Of a stretch of 64,000 bases of DNA, positions 31,966 to 44,966 are shown one piece after another. This stretch comes from Lineus longissimus (lineage: Eukaryota; Nemertea; Pilidiophora; Heteronemertea; Lineidae). Both the position numbers and the translations under genes were made by a program. Below the pieces are notes generated by a model that saw nothing but the letters and a program-made list of their open reading frames with translations, ran no database searches and was not told where the DNA came from. How positions within the stretch are numbered: the first letter of the stretch is position 1; every line of letters starts with the position of its first letter. The stretch spans positions 13,950,001 through 14,014,000 of the forward strand of contig NC_088312.1 of NCBI RefSeq assembly GCF_910592395.1. Direction: 5' to 3'.

Positions 31966-34900
31966 CTACTGCTGAAGGGAGGGAATGATAACCAAGAAGG
32001 AGAGAAAAGATACAACCGTTGCGATCAGGTACATGATGAAAAAAAATCTATCGATTATCTCTGCTGCATATCTCCAACATGGACCGTTATCCCTCAGTGA
32101 TGACGGTTCAGCGTCTTCCCTCCATTTGCTGGCGATGTTGGTTCCGAGCACATTTCGCGAATGATGGGTCGCTACATGATTAGCTTGTTCAACTTCAGGT
32201 AGTGATAGGTCTAGCGTCGATAGGCGGAGAGTGGATTTGCTTTCCCCCTCATTGTGTGCCGATCCGCAAAAGATGTTATTTTGTCCGTCGAGGATGAACT
32301 GTAACTCGTTTGGTGTTCCATCCGTTCGCTCTGACATGTTTGCTCTTGCACGTAACCTTGGCTAGGCCTCCAAAAACTAAGATCCGAAACCAGTTTGGCA
32401 GCGGTCTGTCTGGATTCTGGTGGTGGATGGTGAGCACAAATATCGCCAGCATAACTGCGGATGCGGATAGGCCGATCATCAGGGTCAGGAAGACGACTGA
32501 AATATTTATGTATTGTTGGCTTTTGATACTAATTCATGAAGTATTTTTTTTCTTTTAGAATGCGAAAGGCAAAAACGTCATTTGTTGACCTACACACGCA
32601 AATTACAAGGATGGCCTGTGATTGGCTATGTCATTTAGCTTCTGTCAAGACAGGACACCAAAATAGCCTGTACTCACTCAGCAATGGGGTAGACTGCGAT
32701 GACTTTGGCAGGTCTTCAGCTATCATCAACTGATAGACCGTGAACGACAGCAGCACCGTAACACTGAAGGAGATCTTCTCGCCTGCTTCTGCCGGCATAA
32801 GGAAGGTCATGTCCACGAGGATCGGGATGAAGAGGCAAGGAGCGATCAGCTGCACCCAGTAATACTTGGTCAGACGCTTTATGGTGATTGTGATGGTTAA
32901 CTGGGAGTAGGTGTCTGTGACCGTTTTGTCTCCATCGCCGATATTGACCGAATAGCTCTTGAGACCTGAATTAAGAAGACGAGTTTAGATGAGAGATTTT
33001 GTCGGAAATTTTATTAAGCAGGGCAAGGTTCTTTGCAGAAATAAAGTTGCACAACAGTGGTTTCTGTTATGTTTAACTGCGATGGTCGTCAAGCGGCCCT
33101 GTATTTAGATGCGCGCTTCTTTCACATGTGTAGGTGTTGCTATAGTCACTACAATCAATCTGGTTCATGAACGCCGTAAATTGTTGCATGTTCCTGCGAG
33201 GTTCTACTCTTGGGTGCACCCGGAATGTTTCTGAAGGTGCAGCTAGGCTTTGGAGACAACTCGTATCCCATTTTTATTGTATGTGCGACGTACATCTTTA
33301 CAAAGGCCGTGAGAGCAGGAGAGTATTACTTATCCATGCTTCTATTTTTGTCATTCTTGGTGGAGTTAGTCTGTTACTGTCGTTTACTGCCGTTTTGGTC
33401 TGAGCGCACGAATGACCAACTTTGCTGGTCAAACCAGAACCTTTGGACTTTATCAAATCAAGCCGATGAACCTACAGTACAGCCTCTTACGGAAACCCAT
33501 GGCACTGAGAGTTGGTGGATTCATGTGTATGTTGCATATGGGGGGTCGTATATCTCACATATTCTTTATAGCAGGGAGCGCTTTGACAAAAAATAGAGTC
33601 TAAATTCAAATTTAAATTCATTTCAAACAACTTAAACGAATAGGCGGCTTTTTGTTGCAACATGTTTGTTCTTCCTCTGGTTCATCAGACGTTTTCATCG
33701 ACTGTTTTCTTTAAATTTGATGCTTTTCCAATTTTGTTTCAGCTCTTAGATAGTAAGAAACACGCGTTATTCGTTATTTCTAGTACGCACAAATCAGGCG
33801 CGAAAGACCTTTCCCGCCACGTGAGTGCACGCCGATATCCAAGTTCACGTCACCCGACTAGTAAGACGCAACGTCATTTCCATTTATCGTCGCAGTTGCG
33901 GGGTAATCAAGCGCCACCAGCGTGACGTCGGAAAATCGATATCAGCATCAAGGTATCACAGGGTAGATCCATGGCTCCAGGAAACGCCTTACTAGTGCAT
34001 CGTTCCACGTGGAATGGGTCGACGCATGGAAACCTAACTCGGGTCAAATCAGAGTCAACATCAGAAAAGCGTAATAGTTCAGTCAGATTTTGGTTTTTCC
34101 TTTTTTGTGCAATTTAATTTGTTGATGGAAACTACTTATGTAGAATAGGATGTGACTGGGCAACCGACAGCTGGGTAATATTGCCCTTTATAATGCCAAT
34201 GTTCCTTTAATAATATTTACATGTACATTAGAAATAACTTCATCGAACTTAATGACATTTCAATCTGCTAGAGTAAACCTGAATTTGCAAACAGTTCTTT
34301 CAGATGTATTGAATTATAAAATTATTGACGACACGACGGATTACGTATAGTACTCGACATTACAATGTGTGAGGACCTACCAGTTTCCTGCTCTACTCCA
34401 CCGAGTTCCCATTCGGTGTTCTCAACATATTCCACCAACGAATGATTTTTCGAATTAAGCTGTAAGACGTCAAACCGTTGGGTCGACGATTGCACATAGA
34501 TCGGGCAGCGCTGGGTGTCAAATGGTAACATACTCATGTCCAGCTGACATCTTGTGGAAATTACTTGGGTCTCGGTCCAGAGGACAAATCCACTGGCATG
34601 CACGTCCAGGCGGGTTTTCGAGTTTGCCGATATGTCGAAGGCATTATGGTCAATACTGAAGAAGAGGAGCTGCACTTAGACCAGAGTTTTCGCAGAAGAA
34701 GAAAGTTAGGCAACCTAGTATAGAATTTATCTGATGGATGACCCACATCATTCTGTATGATGAACCACTTTTGATGAACCAAGTACGAAGTTCGAAGCAC
34801 GAAGCACGAAGTACAAAGCTCTGTTGTGTAATCATTAGGCCTGTGCTAATTTATTTACGCGACACTCGTAAATCATCCTTTGATACTTCATAGTAGGACT

Positions 34901-35349
34901 AGTCGGAAACATTTTTAAAAGCAATCGTAAAAAAGAGGGTTATACATACTTCGTAATTCGAAACCTGACTGCTTACAAACGCTAGGCCAACCCGGTGTTG
35001 GAGTGAGGCGAACAAGGACACAGACACTGTGCCAACATGGATTGTGTGACGGAATGGTACTACATGTAATTAACATAAGCTATACCTTCTTGTGCACTGA
35101 CCTGTTTGCCACTCCAATGTCCGGTCTCCATATTAGGTTGCCTGGTATTGAGAGTTTCCCAAGCTGGCCATAAGACTGTCTCCTCCACACGAGCTGGGTA
35201 TCATTCCAGACCTGCATTGAAAATGTAAATGGAAAGTAATATACCAGTGCCCAACACCGTGTTCCAGTTTGCATAACGAATAATAGGATTGCAAATCTAA
35301 CTTACATTGACAGTTACTTGCAAATTGTGTAAATCCCAACTTGCATTTA
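31966..35349 (-). CDS. Nicotinic acetylcholine receptor-like subunit (Cys-loop, non-alpha), 5' exons missing
   Basis: Five exons are supported with GT/AG sites and matching phases: 35306-35349, 35102-35211 (110 bp, the size of a conserved nAChR exon), 34381-34655, 32678-32965 and 31966-32496. They encode WNDTQLVW and IWRPDIGVAN, the Cys-loop CQLDMSMLPFDTQRC, TM1 (WVQLIAPCLFIPILVDM), TM2 (GEKISFSVTVLLSFTVYQL), TM3 (MIGLSASAVMLAIFVLTI) and TM4 (FFFIMYLIATVVSFLSFLV). GEK before TM2 suggests cation selectivity. No vicinal Cys pair is seen before TM1, so a non-alpha subunit is likely. In the last exon the frame changes by one base at about 32,340 between TM3 and TM4. That is a frameshift or an unrecognised short intron. 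The signal peptide and first exons were not found. Confidence 0.85.
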
Positions 35350-36399
35350 CTATTTTAACTCTCAGACAGTAGAAAAGGGCATTATTCGGTGGTTTTTCAG
35401 CACGTACGCGGCTTTTTGGCGAAGGAACGTCTTACATCTGCCTGCGTTCACAGGTCCGGACCCATGCACAGCTACAACGCCATTATGATCGCATCCAACG
35501 CCCAAAGATGGAACAGCTGTAAAAAATGATCCCGCACCCCTGTTAACAAGTCAGATCCATGAATTGTGTGAATTGATATTTCCCCAAAAACATGCATTCA
35601 TGTTGGACGATCCGATTTATTGTAAACTTACAAATTTGAAATTCGCAATGAATTTAAATATTTGCTTGCGGTCATCCTGAAAATGATAAAAAAATTATTG
35701 TATTTCACGTGAATTGTATATTCATAGTGCTCTTCCTTGTCACGTACTACGTCGTCGTTATCTAGGCATTGAGAATGCACGGTCCACTTCTACATCATAA
35801 CAGACACTTAATTCCTACTGCCCTTTGCCCAAGGTTGGTTGTGCAATGTGCAAAATGCCATAATAGCATTTATTCCTTAACATATCACGGTGAACATATT
35901 GCAGAGTTTCACAAAACAAGTGGGTAGTTCTCATCTAACTTACATTGCTCTGTCAAATACTTTTCATTGGATGCGTTGTGCCCAAAAAGCTCAAGTCAGT
36001 GAGTGTTTTTTGCGAGAGTAGTAACGAGCCTACATGGCAAATACAATAAACAGTACCCACAATGCATATTACAGCACAGTGGATTTCCCCTCACACAATA
36101 TGCAGGAAACCTCACAAACAACAAACACCTTCATAATTGCTCTTTTTCAAGCAACCACGCGAAAATTTACGATTTGTCATGTTTGTGAAGAATATAATCT
36201 ATAAATCATTGTGACTTAGTCCATTCGTAAATATTATGTTCGCGTCGTTTGGGGCTCTGGAGGGTGAACTGTTGGATTTCTTTGAAGTTTGGTTTTGATT
36301 AGTCTTCACCAAAAAGAGCCTTTTTCATTTTAGTAAACATGGATGAGAAATAATATTTCAGAAGCATTTGTGTACATTGACGTAGTGCATTGAATTCAG
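35350..36399. other. Non-coding, expected site of missing receptor 5' exons
   Basis: I looked on the minus strand for the N-terminal receptor exons and found none I can support. No plus-strand gene is visible before 36,400. Confidence 0.35.
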
Positions 36400-37548
36400 G
36401 CATTTTCCTCTTTGCATGAACAAGGATAATGCGAAAAATGATGCATTCATCTCAAAGATGGGCTCAGTCTACCAGGCAAAGATTTTAGGGCTGGTAGGAG
36501 AACTGCAGAAGGCCAACCTGAATGCAATTGTGAAAAGATATGAAAATGGCGACCGTAAGTATGACACACTTTCATGCACAGATTTTTCCAAGAGATAAAT
36601 CACACAGAAAGAATTTAAAATGCATCTCACAACTGGGGTCCTGTTATGTATGTGTGAACAGATTCGTAAGACACTCTAAGTTCTTCTATTTGCCGAAACG
36701 AATTAGGGACTTCAAATCAATTTATACTCCTGGATCATTCGATTAATATTTTATAACAGTTTAATACTGCAAATAAATATCCGGTTTGTTTTTCTTCAGA
36801 AAACATCTGTGCACTCCTATGCCTTCTGCAACTACTGCCACCAAATAATAGTACATGCAGAAAGAAAGCCGACAGCTGCAGTCGAGAGGATGCGGAGACA
36901 TTCATAATTCAGTTTTACCCCGTAAGTATTATTTGCATTGATTAATTTTTATCAATGAAGTGTACTCACGATGTAATAGACAATCAATATGAAATGGTGA
37001 TCATTCAAAGTGAACATTGTGAATCAACCTCTCATATGCTTGACAATATACCAGAGCCATTTTCGGATTTGCACTTTTAAAAACATTGATTATATATACC
37101 AATATGATATTCTGATTCTGCACTGTTCACCCACAAATCCAGTGGCATATCTTGAGAGAAGTTATCTTAGATTTCAAGATGGTTGATGCCTGTTTTACAT
37201 ACTTCGTTTCATTTTCAGGTCGGGAGTGACATTACATCCATTGTGAACCAATTAGACCAAAAACGATTCACCCAGCCAATGCTCATCGCCATAGGTCAAA
37301 GGAGCCAGCCGTCACAATATTTCATTGCCTTTGAATATAAGGCATTTGCCGCTGGAAAAAACTTTGTCGAAGCATTTGATAGACTATTCAAGGCTCATTA
37401 CGTTTTCGATGTGGAATTTGCAAGGCCACTGGACAGTTTCTTCGCATTTTTCCAACACTATACTTATGGTGTTGGAAATTTCAAGACCCTAAGGTCACAT
37501 GTACGAGCGCTTGCAAGTTCTCTGGACATTCCTACAGAGAATGAATAG
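36400..37548 (+). CDS. Unknown three-exon gene, 5' incomplete
   Basis: Three exons join in phase: 36400-36554 (acceptor TTCAG, donor GTAAGT), 36800-36921 (acceptor TTCTTCAG, donor GTAAGT) and 37219-37548 (acceptor TTTTCAG, stop TAG). They encode helical KILGLVGELQKANLNAIVKR, then ICALLCLLQLLPPNNSTCRK, then QPMLIAIGQRSQPSQYFIAF and FDRLFKAHYVFDVEF. The C-terminal layout (a beta strand pair, then a LFKAHYVF-type helix) recurs in uncharacterised proteins of many invertebrate genomes, often in large families. I know no function. Earlier exons with a start codon were not identified; an ATG inside the first exon (36417) is possible but the open frame begins upstream of it. Confidence 0.6.
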
Positions 37549-37793
37549 TCATGCTCCGCTGGAAAGTCCAGAAGACTGGCTGTTGGGCTCTATATAGAAA
37601 ACAATAGTTTTCTTAGTTTAGGACAAAGCTAATGAATATAGAATAGCTGTTATAAACTCTGTCGAGAAAAATGAGATTTCTTCTGCATGCAGTATAATCT
37701 ATATGTATTTCGTTAAAAATAGTGTACCTGGAGTAAAACTCAAGACCTGACAAGGGTCACAGGTGGCACCCCTGAATACGCTGCAAGTCCTCC
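37549..37793. other. 3' flank of the three-exon gene
   Basis: Likely the 3' untranslated region; nothing else seen. Confidence 0.3.
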
Positions 37794-38054
37794 GAATTGG
37801 TACCCTCCGTTACCGACAGGGCAAAAGGTAATATAGGTAGCGACAGCCATTTTTACCATGGCAATAGCATCAACATTATGTCACAAAGCCATGATGTCAT
37901 ATATTATTATTATATACCCAATTAGAACTCTTGACATAGGGGCTTTCTGTCTATAAATAACCTGGCGCTGCAGGGGGCACCTAGAAAACTAGGTGTAAAG
38001 GTGGTCGCTACCTATGTTACCTATTGCCCTGTCGGTGATGCAGGGTGCCAATTC
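37794..38054. mobile_element. MITE-like inverted repeat element
   Basis: Arms of about 55 bp at 37794-37852 and 37,997-38054 are inverse copies of each other. Both contain ACCGACAGGGCAA and a TAGGTAGCGAC-type segment. There is no ORF inside. A target duplication was not clear. Confidence 0.8.
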
Positions 38055-38399
38055 GCAAGTTTCCTAGTAATAATACGACTACATACGAGGTAACATTGTA
38101 TTCTTCACTGGGAGATTACTGGCAGTGTTTTGCGGGTCACCACGTATGACATTGTCATTGAACCTTCTATTTTTCAGAAGGGGATTTGGATTAATTCCCT
38201 TAATGCTTGCTGTGTTGCCATTAATTGTTTGGGTTCGACTCCCGGTCTAGACATCCGGATCTTCACAAAATTATAGTCCATCAGTAAAAATGCACTCATA
38301 TCGACACAGCACATTTGGTTAGCTAGTAAAACTGTCATAATATACTTGCTATAATAAACATACATGCAACACTATACATTGAGTCCCTTATTATCATTG

Positions 38400-38885
38400 C
38401 TCTTTCCAGGACAACCAAGTTTCACTCTTTCACTCATTCAATGAGCCAATCTGGCTCCTTAAAAGAGCGGGCATTCGCTATTTTAAAGATGCGAACATGA
38501 CCCACATACGCCCTTTCAAAGAGCCAATCTGGCTCCTTAAAGGAGTAGAAATTCACTCTTCATGTCCCACATATATCACTCGAATTTCACTCTGTCAAAG
38601 AGCCAATCTGGCTCCTTAAAAGAGTGGACATTCGCTCTTCCAAAGATGCAAACATGACCTACATATCTCACTCGAATTTCACTCTTTCAAAGAGTTAATT
38701 TCACTCATTTATGGAGCCAAACCTGACCCACCTATTCCACTCGTATATCACTCTTTCAAAGAGCGGAAAGACATCACTCTTTGAAAGGAGTGAATCCCAC
38801 TCCTCAAGGAGCGCTCCCTAACTCCACTCCGTCAAAGAGTAAGAATTAGCTCTTAAAGAGTGAGAAATAACCCGTTTGTTTTTAA
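38400..38885. repeat. Minisatellite-like array of CTCTTT/AAAGAG palindromic units
   Basis: GAGCCAATCTGGCTCCTTAA occurs at least three times, and many copies of CACTCTTTCAAAGAG or related hairpins fill the stretch. Unit spacing is about 100 bp, then becomes irregular. No ORF. Confidence 0.8.
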
Positions 38886-41785
38886 AGAGTACGGTTTATT
38901 TCTCGACCAATCTGGATGAAATGTTCAGGTTATTACTTTTTGCGAGAAATATCCAGAAACCAAATATGGCCTATCCAGGAGACCCTCAAACTGAGTAATG
39001 GTAACATCAGACTTCGCTGAAGAATTTTATTTTATTTCTGAATTGAGAATGCTTTACCCTTAAACTTCTGTTAGGTTTTCATGCAAGGATCAATAAAATC
39101 CAAATTTCAAAGAAATCCGACCAGTAGTTCCCTTCCAGAGCCCCAACCAATGTGGACATATATTCATGACGATACATTTTTGGTGACACAATCAAGACCA
39201 GACGGTAGGTGATAAAGCTTGGAATCAGTGAAACCTTGGAACCAGTGATAAACCTTGGAATCAGTCCTAAAAATGCATAAAAACATGAAATAATGCCATT
39301 TGAACCTAAGGTGGTTACGAATCAATATTTGGAGCTTATTTTTACATGATCAGATCGGAATTTGACGGTAGTTTAGAAATCAGTCGCATATCCCATTCAA
39401 TAATCCATATTTTAAAACAACCCAGTCATACCTCGCCTCCAGTGTACATTACTGATCTCCCAAATATGAGCATGCACGTCACGACACGCCCACCACACAC
39501 CCATAGTATGGACCAATCAGCGCTCCGCTTACTACGCCACCACACGGGGCCTATTTGAACTACGGAGCGGTGTGATCATACAGGATGATACAGAGACGAT
39601 TGACTGCATCATGCAGTACCGGCTGGCACTTATCCGTAGAAAAGTAGCTGAAAGTTTATTACCGAAGGTTTTAGCCGGGTTTGGAGATGAAAAATGTGAA
39701 TAAATTCCTTCGCCGTGAGCGATTTCTTACATCTTCTAGTACGCATCGAGGGATGCAGAGATCTTTGTGACGTCACCAGTTCTAAGCGGTTTTTTTTATT
39801 CACGTGTGTGTTTGTCCTATGATCTCGTGCATCTAGTACCGAGCATAATACTTTATCGTCTATGGAATACAAAACAATCATAAAAACTAATTTTTGCTTC
39901 CACTGAAGAGAAATGAAATATTTTAACGACCACAGCGCATTGTCAATTGATGACGTCATCCTCCACATTAAAAATGTTGGCTTCTGAACTAACTGGGAAA
40001 TTGCTATCAATAAAGTCAGCTGGGACGAGACTGTCAGTTGGGAGGGTATAAATCGTGGAAGGAACGCACCCGATTTCCCGCGCTATTTGCACAGTGATTC
40101 CATGGTTTACATTGAATATTACAAGGTTTATCAGCGTTTCCAAGGTTTCACTAATTCCATACTTTATCAACTACCAGACCAGACAGTACATTTGGTGACG
40201 CAGCATACCTTCTGATTAGGAGTTTCTTCGGCATTGTCAACTCATGTGATTTAAGATCGGGTCCAACCCGACGTCACGCCCGAACTTGCCCAAAGGTCAC
40301 GCACCTTTATTGAATCAGAATTAGGTGTGTTTAAAATGAAGAAAATGATGAAGTTTCAATCCAATTGGCTTGCTTATGTGGTTTTGGGGCTCAAATTAAA
40401 TCGTCGTGGTCAAAGAGCTGATTCGCGGTTAAAAGCCGTCAAAAATCCCCCCCCCCCCCACCACTTCAGACGCACCCCTCACCCTGAAATTATCACAAAT
40501 AACGTACAACGAATATTTCATGGTTTGTCAGGTGTGGATGAATCTATTTGGCTGTGAAAGCATTCCTCGCTGATTATAAATCTGGGTAAAAGTTATGAGC
40601 GTGTGTATTGCGTTGAATGCCTTGAATGACCACAGAATTGTTACAGCATTGCAAATGAGGGAAGGGTATAACCTGGGAGTGCAACAACATCGTGGATGAG
40701 AGAGAAAACTCTTACCACATGTTCTAATGACCTCAGCGAGAAGAGAACCAATATGTCTAGAGGCTCCTGTGGGGTTTTCGTTGGTCTCGCATTAGGGTTA
40801 TACCCTTCCATCAAGTCCTCATGTAACTTCATTTCGGGCGTTTCACCAACTGCAATAATAAAAAGAGCATTTTCCTCAAACATGTGATCAAGGGCGCAGT
40901 TACTCCTCTCAATTCTCACAATCAGTTGAATGTTTCTATCAAAAATGAACTATCCGTAAAATTCTTCGTATTACTGTTATAGATGATAAAATGTCAATAG
41001 CAAAATCAAGAACAAATTGCAATGATAAGTTTTTCGATAGTGTCATAGGTTTCGGGAAGTGGAAAACAACAGAGATTAAAAAATGGGGGGGGGGGGGGCA
41101 GGAAAGTTGTCAGAAACGTTGTTATATAGCAGCCATACCAACGTTCTATGGAGAAATGTGTGTTTCCATTGTATTTTTATAACGTGGTTCGTTGCTACAA
41201 ACAGAAAGTAACTCTACAGGGTTGCCAAGAAATTCTTTCCCTCACACAATTGATACACAATAGAATTCTGTTGTGCAAGGGAACATTTTTCTGGGCCACC
41301 CTGTAGATGTTCTCAGTGCACCATACAGGGAACAATATACTAACCCCACCAATCCTATTGAATGTCTTTAGGATCTGTAGTCCATTCTCTTTGAAATTGG
41401 TTCATGTCTATCACAGTTATTGTAGTTGGATATAAGATTTTAGCAGACATTGCACCAGAGATTTTACTCAGTGTCGCAATTTACTATTTAAATCGGGTAA
41501 GGGCGTTATTAAGGGAGCAAGTTTATAGCCTTTGGCGATATTCATCAAATTTGTTCACCTTTGAATAACGTTCCTGATGATTTTGATCATATATATGATG
41601 TTATGGTATTAAACATTTGACATTTTGATAACTGTGGCTGGAGAAGGAATGTGCTTTTCTCGAGTCGTGTTAACAATTAGTTTTGCAAAAAATTAGGATG
41701 ACAATAATCTACAACACTAGTAATTTGGTATGTATAGTGCCAAAAAACAAAATGCTATCGACAGTTACTTTTACACGGCAGGTTA
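38886..41785. other. Mostly non-coding; one orphan exon-like segment
   Basis: No gene is recognised. The minus strand at 40849-40716 has a TTATTGCAG acceptor, a 134-bp open phase (containing MKLHEDLMEGYNPNARPTK) and a GTAAGAG donor. It cannot be joined in phase to the dioxygenase exons that I have. A C12-type tract at ~40,447 and a G11-type tract at ~41,084 are present. Confidence 0.3.
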
Positions 41786-41990
41786 TAACACTTCGATTTT
41801 GGAACATTTTTGCTCACCTGATTGACATTTCAATTTTGGAACTTTTTTGTTGCTTACCTGATTAACATCTCAATTTTGGAACATTTTTGCTTACCTTTGA
41901 CATCTCTATGGAATATTTTTGCTTACCTGATTGACATCTCAATTTTGGATTGACATCTTAATTTTGGAACGTTATTGCTTACCTGATTCG
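41786..41990. repeat. Short tandem repeat, ~45-bp degenerate unit
   Basis: CAATTTTGGAACATTTTTGC with TTACCTGATTGACATCT recurs about five times with internal deletions. Confidence 0.8.
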
Positions 41991-44966
41991 CTGGTAAAAC
42001 CGTGGCCACTATGACTTAAAATGCCCAGGTACGTGGCCAAGCAAAGCGCAAACAATTTGAGAGACATATTTATTTTACTGTGGTATACTATGAAATGTCG
42101 CGATCGAAAAATATCAAACGTAAGTCCTAGCTCTCAAACATGTCGATGACTTGATCTCTTGACTTAACAACAGACATATGAAATATTCATTGAACAGCGC
42201 CTAAAGTTTGCATAAGACAAACGATGGTCGTTCTCGAAAAACCCGAGTGAACATATTTGCAACATTTTAGCGTTAAATATACAAAAAATAGATTCGATAT
42301 CGCAAAGTGTTGTTTTAGCGCTTATTGACACCATGTATAGAAATTGTGAAATGCCATGCAGAAACACAATGGGTAGGTTTTCACTGAGAGCTATTTGGCA
42401 CAATTTGGCATGGACTTCACAATAACGCGATGTTTGGAATTGCACCGCGAGGTGGCGTAGATAAGGCGTGGCCGTGAGAAAGGATAAGCGGTATAGTCTG
42501 TAGCTGCACCATTCTGCAGCAGCCTCGGCAGCCAACTTGAACTTGACAACGAAATAGATTTTGGATAGAGCACCGCTGTCATCTTTTAAACCAGGGTTTT
42601 CCCCACAAAAATGACCATGTACTGTAATTGCGAGATATGACAACGTGCAGTTTTTTGGCGGCCGTTTCGCATGTCATCTTGAATTTGAAGAAAATGAATT
42701 CAATTCCTTAGACATAATGTTAGCAATGGATGGATTGACTCCTTACCCATGATTCCTTCTGCCAATGATCTACGACGTATACACATTGCAAGTTTTTTGT
42801 GCTCTTGAAGGGATCCCCGACAAAAATCAAGTGTCGACTCGATGGGGGGGGGGGGGGGATATGTTTCTCCCCATTTCACTTTATAGTCATACTTGCTTGC
42901 ATTAGTCATTATCACAACAGCCAAACTGACTTCGGTGAATCGAGAACAAATCAGCACCAGCGAAGGTCAAGGTTATGGGAAACGAGAACTAGAATAAAAC
43001 TTGAAACGCATGCTCGTCTTGGTGAGACAAGACCACTAATGAATATTCATAGGTTGGAGGGTCGAGGCCTATCAATTAGACGAGTGCATGTTTTTTACTT
43101 TCAAGTACATATTTGGAGAGGTATTGAAAAAATATTTGCTGTGGCAAGTCTACAGATATAAATAAATTGTTTGGTAAAAAAATTATTTTGAATTTCGACA
43201 ACCTGGTGGTTCAAATTTGGAGTGAAAATGGCCGAAATGGGTAAAAATGTCCACGTGTGTCAAACTTGTCAATTTTAAAAAAAATGTCCGTGGTCAATCA
43301 CCAATTTAAATCGCACCAGTTACTCGCAAGACTAACCCGTATATCATATCCGAATTTCAGTTTCACAACTCCACGCATTCTTTGATGCGTCGCGGTCAAA
43401 CATTGACAATTTAACTGCTAAAAGGCTTAAAAAATCAATTGTGGTCTTGTCTCTGGTCTGTTTTGCATACATGGTGACGCCATTGCCGCTTCGATCATTT
43501 CACATATGGATTGTCATGCCAGAGAAACGTCATCCAAGACGATCCCTATTGGAAACTGCGTTAATGGAAACTAGCTGTCAGTGACTGTGTTAAATGATGC
43601 TGTGGAAGGTTGTAGAGGGCTGCATTGTCTGGTCTTGTATTATCGCCTGAGAAATAAATGCTCCTCACTGATGCAACAGGCCACTTTTCTATAGCCGAAT
43701 TCATCCTCTGACGCATATGGTAGGCGGTAGGGGACATACGACGAAATTTATCAATCAATTCGATGCCGTCGGTATTGTATCGGCCGATTAATTCGAGGCA
43801 GTCAGTATTATATCGGCCGATTCATTCGACTCGACGCTTCGGAGTGTCTTTCGTAAAATTAATAACACCAGCAGCGGGAAAGCATAATTGGTATATGCCG
43901 ATCGGAATGCAAACACAATTCAAACATGCTTTCTACTCCGTCGATCGGCAATCGGGATAAGAACCCATTCAAAGGCATCATTGGTTAACGATGCTGCAAC
44001 GTTTGATTGTGGCGCTCTGATTGAGCTAAAAGTTCGGATTCTGATAACATCATCCTGCGTAGGACTTTAATCTTAATGCAGTGCGACCTGCTTTGTTCAT
44101 TTTCAGAGATGTCAAGGAGCGGCTAGCCTCAGCTCTTTCGACCCGGTCCTTGCATTATGACCACACCTATAAGGTGTCAAGGGGGTTTTCACGGGTAAAT
44201 ACAGTACCTACTTGTATAATTTGCCACGACCTAAGCAGCCGTAAATTTTTCAAGTCCGGGGATTTCAAGTGGAGTTTAATTGGAAGAGCACCGCCATAAA
44301 GCCATTCATACTAGGGTGTCAAAGGACCACTCATACATGACATAACTTGTTGCGTATTGAAGTATTCAGGCTGGAGAATGTGGCTTGGGCGAAGTGACAT
44401 TTCTGTTATTAAAAGCGATAGTTACATCGTGAAATGTCATCAAAAGAATAACCAATAATTCCATAACCTAGTAAAAACCGCAGACATTCATAGCTTCAAG
44501 ATTAATTACGACTTTCAGTCCCAGTTTTGGCTATTATTACGCACTACACATGTTACATGATCACCCCGAGATTCGTGTTATCATAACCGGCTGTTCTTCT
44601 AGACACACTCACTCCGACTGTATGAACCATTATGTGGACTTAGAACATTTACCAGGCAGGTACTGTATATGGCAACATTATTGGACCTGTTTTCTAAAAA
44701 TAATCCAAAACGGCTTACATTGCGTAATACGTACACGTATTTTGGTTTTCGGGAAGACCAGTTTGGCATAAATATGATGACACATATTTTTCACCAAATC
44801 GAGAAAACTTGCGAAATTATTCCCACTTTTCGAGTTACGAATTTTTTAAACGACATCGCAAAACATGCGATTTCTAAACCCAAGAAAGCCAATAATTCAA
44901 TTCGCCTCGAGTACCTAATGTTCTCACAATATATGCATGTTCTCCGAATTCCGACAGCGGTCTTAC
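41991..44966. other. Unassigned stretch left of the last dioxygenase exon found
   Basis: The remaining catalytic exons of the dioxygenase gene are expected in this direction, but I could not identify them. A 480-base minus-strand ORF (42643-42164) has no recognisable family. A plus-strand segment at ~44,108 (after a TTTTCAG) reads DVKERLASALSTRSLHYDHT and may be an exon of an unknown gene. A near-tandem pair around CGGCCGATTAATTCGA (43,765-43,830) and a G14-type tract at 42,844 are also seen. Confidence 0.3.

Noticed and set aside
38400-38885. CRISPR array
   Set aside because: Units are palindromic and irregular, spacers are not unique, and the context is a eukaryotic genome.
40716-40849. 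Missing downstream exon of the dioxygenase gene
   Set aside because: The phase does not match the last identified exon and the conserved HxD or NxGD motifs are absent.
42164-42643. 159-residue minus-strand ORF
   Set aside because: No recognisable domain and no splice or repeat context; likely chance.
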